From a virus, in the IMG/VR virus record IMGVR_UViG_3300046660_000207, positions 1 through 55,144 of that record: a stretch of DNA of 55,144 nt. One strand, 5' to 3'. Shown here piece by piece: positions 50,219-55,144 of the stretch (position 1 is its first letter; each line of letters opens with the position of its first letter). The notes beneath the pieces are model-generated. The model had not been told where the DNA came from, made no database searches, and saw only the letters and a list, made by a program, of their open reading frames with translations. A program made the position numbers and the translations under genes.

Positions 50219-50574
50219 GCTGCACCGACTTTCGCTGCCCGCGATTTCCACTTCGCGTATTCGATGAAGGATATGGACCCGTCGTAATCGAGCCAGTTCT
50301 GATAGGTCTGCTGCGAGCGCGTGAGCTTGGGCGGGGGAGGACTTTCCGCCACGACGGCGATACGGCCAGCGTCCGTGACATGAAACACGTCATCACCGCC
50401 GCTCAGGACTGAACCGCTGCGCACGGTCATGAAGCCAAGGCCGACGAGCGCCATGCAATCGGCATGGTCCTTACTGCCTTCGCCGGTCACAAAGTGGTTG
50501 CGGTAGAAGGTGCCCCGGCCGTACTGGTCAAGGCCGAGCGAATGCTGCAAGATGTGGAGTTGCTTGTCATCCAT
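50215..50574 (-). CDS. conserved phage protein, 119 aa
   Basis: ATG 50574 with GGAG eight bases upstream. DDKQLHILQHSLGLDQYGRG, YRNHFVTGEGS and LVGLGFMTVRSGS form a pattern shared by small proteins in many phages. The C-terminus adds YQNWLDYDGS-like residues. Function unknown. Confidence 0.68.
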   Translation of the reverse strand: MDDKQLHILQHSLGLDQYGRGTFYRNHFVTGEGSKDHADCMALVGLGFMTVRSGSVLSGGDDVFHVTDAGRIAVVAESPPPPKLTRSQQTYQNWLDYDGSISFIEYAKWKSRAAKVGAA

Positions 50575-50579
50575 CGCCG

Positions 50580-50948
50580 TCACTCCGCAGCTACTTGCAT
50601 TGGTGCATTCTCGCGGGTGGCGTAAGCATCGCGGCGCTCGTCATAGGAGCGGTCGGGATCGGGGCGGCGGGATTGCGTCCAAGCCTCGCCCCACGCCTCC
50701 GCTGCCTTCGCTCCGTAGTCGGTGCTGTCGTCGTAGAGGACGGCGGCAATCTCGCGGTAAAGCAGAGCATTGAGCGTCTGGCCTTCACGGACAGAGCGAA
50801 GCCATGTGCCGTTGTCGAGTTCGATCGACTGGACCCAAAAGTCACCGTCGCCAGCGCTTTGGAGATAGGCCGTGCCATAGAGCAGCATGCCGGCGCCGAA
50901 GTTCGGGAGCTGCAGTTCATCGAAGCCGAATTTGATTTCGAGTGCCAT
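50580..50948 (-). CDS. hypothetical protein, 122 aa
   Basis: ATG 50948 has GGAAGAG upstream. The first half is strand-rich and aromatic (DGDFWVQSIELDNGTWL). The C-terminal half is helical and charged. No family. Confidence 0.62.
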   Translation of the reverse strand: MALEIKFGFDELQLPNFGAGMLLYGTAYLQSAGDGDFWVQSIELDNGTWLRSVREGQTLNALLYREIAAVLYDDSTDYGAKAAEAWGEAWTQSRRPDPDRSYDERRDAYATRENAPMQVAAE

Positions 50949-50990
50949 TGTCTCTTCCCTTCGTATGCCGGTCCCGTGGGGGATGGAGGA

Positions 50991-51302
50991 TCAGTCGGTG
51001 TAGAGGCTGGTGACGACGTATGCGTACCGGTCGTCGCCAATGGCCTTGAAGGTGTAATGAGGACGGAAAGCGTCACCCATGCTGCAACCCGGCTTGCGGT
51101 AGTCTTCCTGCCATTCAGCGTGCGGGATGGCCTTGTAGACGCGCTCCCGGCAGACCTTCTCAACCTGCTCGGCAGGGAGATCGCTCGACACGTCGTATTC
51201 ATAGAAGCTGTCGCCGTAGGCCCGCTTCTGGCCCGAATGGATGTTAGTGAACGTCACGCCGTCGATGGTGTCCGTCTGCCTGTCGATATGCGCGGTGATC
51301 AT
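50991..51302 (-). CDS. hypothetical protein, 103 aa
   Basis: ATG 51302 follows AGGAG by seven bases. A mixed sequence with many Asp/Tyr residues; no motif recognised. Short gaps on both sides suggest independent ribosome loading. Confidence 0.62.
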   Translation of the reverse strand: MITAHIDRQTDTIDGVTFTNIHSGQKRAYGDSFYEYDVSSDLPAEQVEKVCRERVYKAIPHAEWQEDYRKPGCSMGDAFRPHYTFKAIGDDRYAYVVTSLYTD

Positions 51303-51356
51303 GTCCGTTACTCCTGATTGTTTATGGAGCGAGGTCTTCCTCTGCTCCGTGAAAGG

Positions 51357-51623
51357 TCAGTCGGTGGTGGTGATGGTCGCCGAATGCTCGGTCGTGTTGC
51401 AAAATGCGTCAGCCACGCGTCGGGCCTGCTCGATGGTGGGGAACGTGAAAATCAACTCGTCACCGAGCAGCCGGTCTTTTGGCCTGCCTTCACGTTCAGC
51501 CGATGCCCCGACTTCTCCCGGAAATTTGGCGGGCGCGATCATCACAACCGGGGTGTCGTCTATGTGCCCGGTCGTGATTGTGATCTCACCTTTTCCAACG
51601 TGGATGCGCGTCATGGCGGTCAT
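51357..51623 (-). CDS. hypothetical protein, 88 aa
   Basis: ATG 51623 is preferred to 51626 for its AGGAG spacing. Strands (GEITITTGHIDDTPVVMI) then a helix (TIEQARRVADAFCNTT). No family is recognised. Confidence 0.6.
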   Translation of the reverse strand: MTAMTRIHVGKGEITITTGHIDDTPVVMIAPAKFPGEVGASAEREGRPKDRLLGDELIFTFPTIEQARRVADAFCNTTEHSATITTTD

Positions 51624-51655
51624 CATCTTCTCCTGCTGCTCCTTGAATGGGTTGG

Positions 51656-51961
51656 CTAGACGGTGGTGCTACGAAGGGCTGACCGGGGCGCAAATTCTGG
51701 GTGAGCGCTGGATATGTCCTGAAGCAGCTCCTCCGTGACTTTGAGACCGGCATCGAGCTTTGCCTTCCGCATCATGGCGCGAAGGACGCAGAGCCCGAGG
51801 TACGACCGGAACAGCAATTCAACGCTCGGCTCATCGGAGATGACGGCAGCAATCGCGGCCTCGTAGCACTTGTCGCTGTACCCACCGCCGTTGTGGACTT
51901 CGTGCCAATATGCGGCTTTGGCTGCAGCGATCTGCGCTTCGGTTGGCTTGCTGTCCGTCAT
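51656..51961 (-). CDS. hypothetical protein, 101 aa
   Basis: ATG 51961 with AAGGGA upstream; the longer open frame is not protein-like. The pattern TEAQIAAAKAAYWHEVHNGG and CYEAAIAAV is a common small-phage-protein motif. Mostly helical. Function is unknown. Confidence 0.62.
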   Translation of the reverse strand: MTDSKPTEAQIAAAKAAYWHEVHNGGGYSDKCYEAAIAAVISDEPSVELLFRSYLGLCVLRAMMRKAKLDAGLKVTEELLQDISSAHPEFAPRSALRSTTV

Positions 51962-52002
51962 GCTCATTCCCTTCATTGTCGTTCGGTAGGATGGGACGGG
52001 GG

Positions 52003-52713
52003 TTAGGCTGCTTCGACCGGCGCGGCCGTATCGAGTTTGATGCCGTTCAGGACGCAGAACTCTTCGGCCCATTCGAGCGCCATCTTCGATGCAAAGCCGC
52101 CGCCGCTGTCGTCACCCGGCTTGTCGCCGGTCTTGATCATGGCAAACCATTTTTCGGCAGGGTTCGAGGCGTTGTGATCCAACGTGGCATATGGGACAGA
52201 CTTCGCGTTTGCGATCGTGCCGACGAGGCACGCGCATTCGCCCTCGTAAGTCGATCCGTTCACCTTGCCGTCACGCAAGGCTGTGACGAGCGCCGGTACT
52301 TCGTGGCGGTTCTGCGTAAGGGTCATCCAAAGATCGGCCTTAAACGTCCGCAGGTCGGCGGAGCTCAGGTCGGCGGAGCTCAGGTCGGCGTAGCTCAGGT
52401 TGGCGGAGCTCAGGTCGGCGTAGCTCAGGTTGGCGGAGCGCAGGTCGGCGTAGCTCAGGTTGGCGGAGCGCAGGTCGGCGGAGCTCAGGTTGGCGGAGCT
52501 CAGGTCGGCGTAGCTCAGGTCGGCGTAGCTCAGGTTGGCGGAGCTCAGGTCGGCGTAGCGCAGGTCGGCGGAGCTCAGGTTGGCTTTCGCCTTAATCGCC
52601 CACTTCACGGCCAATCCGAGCTTGTAGGAACGCGCGGCATTTTCGTCGCATTCGATCTCGGCAGTGATTTGCACTTCGCCGGAAAATCTATTGAGGATGT
52701 CAAACTTAATCAC
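52003..52713 (-). CDS. pentapeptide-repeat protein
   Basis: GTG 52713 has GGAG nine bases upstream. In the 236-aa product, residues 45-125 hold 16 uninterrupted pentapeptides of the form A-(N/D)-L-(S/R)-(S/Y), which would fold as a short right-handed quadrilateral beta-helix. A globular C-terminal part (about 130-236) follows. Some pentapeptide proteins mimic DNA and bind gyrase; whether this one does is unknown. The DNA repeats every 15 bases. Confidence 0.85.
   Translation of the reverse strand: MIKFDILNRFSGEVQITAEIECDENAARSYKLGLAVKWAIKAKANLSSADLRYADLSSANLSYADLSYADLSSANLSSADLRSANLSYADLRSANLSYADLSSANLSYADLSSADLSSADLRTFKADLWMTLTQNRHEVPALVTALRDGKVNGSTYEGECACLVGTIANAKSVPYATLDHNASNPAEKWFAMIKTGDKPGDDSGGGFASKMALEWAEEFCVLNGIKLDTAAPVEAA
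52345..52585. repeat. 15-bp tandem repeats coding for pentapeptides
   Basis: About 16 nearly identical 15-base units (on the plus strand CAGGTCGGCGGAGCT or CAGGTTGGCGTAGCT variants) lie head to tail in the pentapeptide gene. Such DNA is prone to slipped-strand gain or loss of units without frame change. Confidence 0.85.
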
Positions 52714-52800
52714 GGTTCATTTCTCCAGTGCGTTTCGTTTATCCGAGAGGGTGAGATCAGCTTTCGATATCCCGCCGCGTGTGCGGGATGCCGAAGGGGA

Positions 52801-53016
52801 TCAGGCGTCAGTTCTGACAACGACGCGCTCTGGGGTACATTGAGCCCAGAATTCATCGCGGTACTGTTGAGGGTCGAGGCCGTTGGCTTCTGCGTAGGCG
52901 TCGGTGAGAAGCGCGAACGTTTGCGTTCCAAGGCCCATCAGGTATGCCTTGCGTCCGTCGTCGCGAATTGCTCTGAGGACATGCGCCACGGCGATTTCAG
53001 ACTTGGTCGCGCTCAT
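52801..53016 (-). CDS. hypothetical protein, 71 aa
   Basis: ATG 53016 overlaps the upstream stop (ATGA). Helical start (SATKSEIAVAHVLRAIRDDG), then aromatic middle and a strand at the end. No family is recognised. Confidence 0.62.
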   Translation of the reverse strand: MSATKSEIAVAHVLRAIRDDGRKAYLMGLGTQTFALLTDAYAEANGLDPQQYRDEFWAQCTPERVVVRTDA

Positions 53017-53300
53017 GCTGCCTCACAGAGCATCGAGGAGCCACGACCGTGGTTCTTGCCGCCGCAGGAGCATTCGCACTTCATGATGCGGCCAGTGGCG
53101 TTCATGCAGCGGCTGTCGCATTCGTGACGGGAGGGGTTGGACTTGTACTCAACGGTGCGTTCGACGGCGGTGAAGCCCTTCCAGCCCTCGCCAGCAACGA
53201 AGAACAGCTCATCAGCCGAACCGAATCCGAACAGCTTGCCGCCGATTTCGCGGATGCCGGTCAGTTCCTTGTCGCCGTTGAAGTGTTTGATGTTCGCCAT
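53013..53300 (-). CDS. Cys-rich protein, first gene of leftward operon, 95 aa
   Basis: ATG 53300 follows GGGGAGA. The N-terminal half is strand-rich. The C-terminal half holds ECDSRC and KCECSCGGKNHGRG, about six Cys plus His, a probable zinc-binding part. Its position straight after the operator pair makes it the first gene released when the repressor is lost. Confidence 0.7.
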   Translation of the reverse strand: MANIKHFNGDKELTGIREIGGKLFGFGSADELFFVAGEGWKGFTAVERTVEYKSNPSRHECDSRCMNATGRIMKCECSCGGKNHGRGSSMLCEAA

Positions 53301-53377
53301 GTCCGTCTCCCCGTTGAGGCTTTCTCCGAGACCAGATCACCTTGCGGGTCTTCGTGGTCGCTGCTTACGAGGATTAA

Positions 53378-53394
53378 GTTGTCATGAAGCCAAC
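53378..53394. promoter_or_regulatory. repressor operator candidate 1
   Basis: GTTGTC-ATGAA-GCCAAC: two hexamers in inverted order, with one mismatch in symmetry, same spacing as the other two sites. Confidence 0.7.
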
Positions 53395-53422
53395 CGGATT
53401 GCAATAGGGGTGGCGAAATAAA

Positions 53423-53439
53423 GTTGTCGCGTAGACAAC
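53423..53439. promoter_or_regulatory. repressor operator candidate 2 (perfect dyad)
   Basis: GTTGTC-GCGTA-GACAAC is a perfect 6-5-6 inverted repeat, 45 bases from the first. It is the best site of the set. Confidence 0.75.
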
Positions 53440-53565
53440 CGATTTCTAACGCGCCGTCTTCCCGGAGACAAGAAAGCCCTTGGCAATGCCTTTCGGGTGA
53501 AACATTTTTGGGGGTGTCACACAACCGTCGCAAATCGATCCATTCAACCGAAAGGATCGTCAACC

Positions 53566-53628
53566 ATGAACGCCAATGTGAAGGTTTTATCCGTATACCA
53601 CAGCAGTTATAGCTATATGCGGCCCTGA
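53566..53628 (+). CDS. 20-aa peptide frame, possible leader
   Basis: ATG 53566 has a very good AAAGGA at nine bases. The peptide begins MNANVKVLSVYHSS. It may be a small real peptide, a leader, or chance. Confidence 0.3.
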   Translation: MNANVKVLSVYHSSYSYMRP

Positions 53629-53678
53629 ATTTGCCCTTATGTTAGCGCGTCGGGGGTAATCGCGAGGAAACTGCAATC

Positions 53679-53906
53679 ATGCGAAGTAGACGGGAAGTTT
53701 TAGGATGGATGTCTGCGGGGGTGGCCACGGCGGTTTTGCCCGTCGCCGCAGACGCAGAGACGGAAGGCATAAGCTGTCATCAGTATGCGGGTAAAATAGC
53801 CGACGCCATGACGGCGGAACATGGTGGCATCTGGCGGGTAAGCATCGGCAATGATTTCGTGCTTATCTCAAAGCAGCTGGTCAGCCCGTCCTCAACAAGG
53901 CTGTGA
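53679..53906 (+). CDS. small exported protein with Tat-like signal, 75 aa
   Basis: ATG 53679 has GAGG upstream. The N-terminus is SRREVLGWMSAGVATAV and then AADA, a twin-arginine-like signal with likely cleavage after residue 26. The mature part is about 49 residues with one Cys. It lies in the immunity region and overlaps the 3' end of the repressor gene by 26 bases, convergent to it. It is a plausible lysogen-expressed envelope protein. Function is unknown. Confidence 0.6.
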   Translation: MRSRREVLGWMSAGVATAVLPVAADAETEGISCHQYAGKIADAMTAEHGGIWRVSIGNDFVLISKQLVSPSSTRL

Positions 53907-54219
53907 CGACAGAAATAACCTGAGTGCGCTGTTCCGGCGTTGCGCCCCTCAACAGCTCATCCAGGGTTGGCCGTTCTGGATCTCGGAAGAGATCGCCCGG
54001 GTTATCTAGGCCAAGCGCATCTGCCAGCGCGGCTTGAACATCCATTGTCATGCCGCGTTGGTTTCTTTCCCACCGACTGATTTGGTCCTTGCCAGTCGGC
54101 TTTCCGTCCTCGCCATTGGGCAAGCGATCGGCAAGCTGCTGTTGCGTCAGGTCGCGTTTCAACCGCCATTCCTTGAGGAAATGTTTGATTGGGTCGCGTG
54201 GTCCGATTCTTGTCACCAT
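53881..54219 (-). CDS. HTH (XRE-type) phage repressor candidate
   Basis: The 112-aa protein has one helix-turn-helix domain (about 10-70): FLKEWRLKRDLTQQQLADRL, then KDQISRWERNQRGMT and AALADALGL. The rest is a short helical tail. It faces the Cro-like gene across an operator cluster, the usual place of the main lysogenic repressor. No S24 peptidase part is present, so it cannot be cut in the LexA manner; induction must use another route. Confidence 0.8.
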   Translation of the reverse strand: MVTRIGPRDPIKHFLKEWRLKRDLTQQQLADRLPNGEDGKPTGKDQISRWERNQRGMTMDVQAALADALGLDNPGDLFRDPERPTLDELLRGATPEQRTQVISVVTALLRTG

Positions 54220-54240
54220 GCCAACATTCTAATTCCAACG

Positions 54241-54269
54241 AGTATTTTAGTAGACGGCCATGTAGACAA
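54241..54269 (-). promoter_or_regulatory. repressor promoter candidate
   Basis: On the minus strand TTGTCT (54269-54264) and AATACT (54246-54241) are exactly 17 bases apart and about 20 bases before the repressor start. The -35 lies in a GACAAC half-site, so the repressor could control its own gene. Confidence 0.5.
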
Positions 54270-54298
54270 CTATTTTTCGGACGACCCCTTGCCAACAG

Positions 54299-54315
54299 GT
54301 TGGCTATATGACAAC
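54299..54315. promoter_or_regulatory. repressor operator candidate 3
   Basis: GTTGGC-TATAT-GACAAC has the same 6-5-6 form as the two leftward sites. It ends eight bases before the Cro-like start. Its left arm also forms the dyad GCCAAC-AG-GTTGGC (54291-54304). Confidence 0.72.
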
Positions 54316-54323
54316 CTAGGCGA

Positions 54324-54539
54324 ATGGATCAGAAGCACCCACTCACCAAATGGCGCGCCGAGAACAACCTTACGCAGGGCGAACTTGCGACTGAGGTGAA
54401 GGTCACGCGCTGGATGATCAACCGGATTGAACTCAGAGAGCGCAGCCCGTCGCTTACGCTCGCAACGAGGATCCGCAACTTCACCAAAGGTGAAGTGTCC
54501 TTGGATGATCTGGCTACCTCGAAGGCGGCGGCAGAATGA
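54324..54539 (+). CDS. Cro-like HTH protein
   Basis: The 71-aa protein is one helix-turn-helix: LTKWRAENNLTQGELATEVK, then TRWMINRIELRERSPSLTLA. It is divergent from the repressor gene, directly behind an operator, the position of Cro. It probably turns down repressor synthesis and favours lysis. Its stop is followed by a minus-strand gene. Confidence 0.82.
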   Translation: MDQKHPLTKWRAENNLTQGELATEVKVTRWMINRIELRERSPSLTLATRIRNFTKGEVSLDDLATSKAAAE

Positions 54540-54544
54540 CATCC

Positions 54545-54793
54545 TCACCCCTCCAGAGCGCGAAGCGACCTGCAGAGCGACCACGCTGTTTCGGTCTTCA
54601 TCCTCAGCCTGACGGAAACGTCGGCTTTAGGGATACCGTCGCCGTCTTGGCTGATTGCAGCGAAGCTCATTCGGATGATGCCTTCATGTTCGGAAATCTC
54701 GGTGACGATATCGGCCCACACCGGATCGGTTCCGTCGTCAAAGACGATCAGGATTTCATCGCCGTCCCTAACCTTGCCGACTGTACGTATCAC
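54545..54793 (-). CDS. reversed hypothetical protein, 82 aa
   Basis: GTG 54793 has AAGGAG five bases upstream. The product is protein-like, with strands (DEILIVFDDGTDPVWADIVT) and an acidic middle, ending in a basic helix. It is convergent with the Cro-like gene. A plus-strand frame (54536-54823) covers the same bases but looks like its shadow. Function is unknown. Confidence 0.6.
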   Translation of the reverse strand: MIRTVGKVRDGDEILIVFDDGTDPVWADIVTEISEHEGIIRMSFAAISQDGDGIPKADVSVRLRMKTETAWSLCRSLRALEG

Positions 54794-54819
54794 ACGAACT
54801 CCTTTGCGAGGGCTGCAGC

Positions 54820-55023
54820 ATGATGATCGAAATCAATCTCGGATGGTGGATCGCACCGATGGTCGTTACCGCCGCCGTCTTCATTTGGGCTTACATCGTT
54901 GGAGACGTTCAAGGCTCTGGCGACTACGGGCATATCGGCGCGGCCCTTGCAAATCTGGTGGTCTTTGGAGTGGCATTGATTGTCACTCTCTTCGCGTGGC
55001 TGGTTTGGGCGGTGTTCGCATGA
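54820..55023 (+). CDS. small membrane protein, 67 aa
   Basis: ATG 54820 starts MMIEINLGWWIAP. Two membrane segments are visible (about 7-25 and 41-66). It is the first of three consecutive small membrane proteins across the circular junction. It overlaps the next start (ATGA). Function is unknown; superinfection exclusion is one possibility. Confidence 0.6.
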   Translation: MMIEINLGWWIAPMVVTAAVFIWAYIVGDVQGSGDYGHIGAALANLVVFGVALIVTLFAWLVWAVFA

Positions 55024-55097
55024 CCCCGTACCTCACCCTCATCCTTGCCTACGCAATCTCCTATGGATCTGTCGTTCTCTTTTTGCGGAGGCTTTGA
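55020..55097 (+). CDS. tiny membrane peptide, 25 aa
   Basis: ATG 55020 overlaps the upstream TGA. The peptide is almost all membrane segment (TPYLTLILAYAISYGSVVLF) with a basic end (RRL). Its 3' part recurs at 2-58. Confidence 0.5.
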   Translation: MTPYLTLILAYAISYGSVVLFLRRL

Positions 55098-55144
55098 CAT
55101 GCCTATTTTCCTCTTATCCATCCTCTGGCTTGCTCCGTTCATCA
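55040..55144. repeat. terminal direct repeat (right copy)
   Basis: Right-hand copy of bases 1-105 with two synonymous differences near the very end of the window. Bases 55099-55144 start the 31-aa membrane protein that is whole at 60-155. Confidence 0.9.
55099..55144 (+). CDS. 5' end of 31-aa membrane protein (partial at window edge)
   Basis: This is the same gene as 60-155, cut by the end of the window. Codons for Ala12 and Pro13 are GCT and CCG here but GCG and CCT in the left copy. Confidence 0.5.
   Translation, partial: MPIFLLSILWLAPFI

Larger units (their letters stand above)
53301..53565. other. leftward promoter-operator region
   Basis: No convincing gene is present on either strand. 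It contains two operators (53378-53394, 53423-53439) and should contain the promoter of the long leftward operon. I could not fix a -35/-10 pair with confidence. Confidence 0.6.

Noticed and set aside
51910-53127. Long plus-strand frame with repeated AQVGGAQVG residues
   Set aside because: It is the antisense shadow of the pentapeptide repeats; the 15-base period keeps several frames open. The minus-strand gene has the ribosome-binding site and a known fold.
53261-53563. Minus-strand frame of 100 codons across the leftward operators
   Set aside because: It would put both operators inside coding sequence and has no ribosome-binding site; the gene starting at 53300 is better supported.
54536-54823. 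Plus-strand 95-codon frame overlapping the Cro-like stop
   Set aside because: Attractive ATGA overlap, but the amino-acid pattern is not protein-like, while the opposite frame has a ribosome-binding site and normal composition.
1-55144. CRISPR array or insertion sequence
   Set aside because: No spaced direct repeats and no transposase-like frame were seen on either strand.

Overview
This window is an essentially complete temperate phage genome in circular permutation. Bases 1-105 recur at 55040-55144 with two mismatches, so the unique circle is about 55,039 bp. The head and tail genes are of the P22/T7 short-tail (podovirus) type: a long P22-like portal, a scaffold, a gp4/gp11-like adaptor, a gp10-like nozzle, three ejection proteins and a tailspike. 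No tail tube or tape-measure gene is present. The GC-rich coding sequence, the DUF2312 (GapR-like), DUF1064, DUF1376 and DUF6283 families, and an attP built on a tRNA-Ser(GCU) fragment all suggest an alphaproteobacterial host, most likely Rhizobiales (Rhizobium, Agrobacterium, Brucella or Ochrobactrum type). The host is an inference; no search was possible.

Layout. The control region is at 53.3-54.5 kb. A small HTH repressor (minus strand) faces a Cro-like HTH gene (plus strand). Three 17-bp dyad operators of the form GTTGNC-N5-GNCAAC lie here: one just before the Cro-like gene and two before the leftward operon. The leftward operon (53.3 to 39.6 kb, minus strand) carries small accessory proteins, a pentapeptide-repeat protein, a recombination set (coiled-coil protein, ERF annealing protein, YqaJ exonuclease), an HNH protein, a Lar-like zinc ribbon, a shortened cytosine-methyltransferase-like protein, an excisionase-like protein and the integrase. 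The integrase stop codon touches the attP core.

The rightward early operon (54.3 kb through the junction to 10.9 kb) carries tiny membrane proteins, a GapR-like/T5orf172 fusion, a VWA protein, a radical SAM protein, a SNF2-type helicase overlapping a DNA methyltransferase, and a replication group (DUF1064 nuclease, DUF1376 protein, DnaA domain-IV protein). It ends in a leader with two strong terminators, an arrangement that suggests antitermination of the late genes.

The late operon (11.1-38.9 kb) runs through a DUF3307 membrane protein, terminase, portal, scaffold, capsid, decoration, adaptor, nozzle, ejection proteins, fibre and tailspike. Next is a reversed three-gene cassette with a polysaccharide pyruvyl transferase-like gene. 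The lysis block follows (GH19-type endolysin with a membrane tail, spanins, holin candidate), and then an SGNH hydrolase.

Starts were chosen by reading Shine-Dalgarno sequences and gene overlaps; TAATG and ATGA stop-start overlaps are very common here. Functions marked unknown are truly unknown to me.
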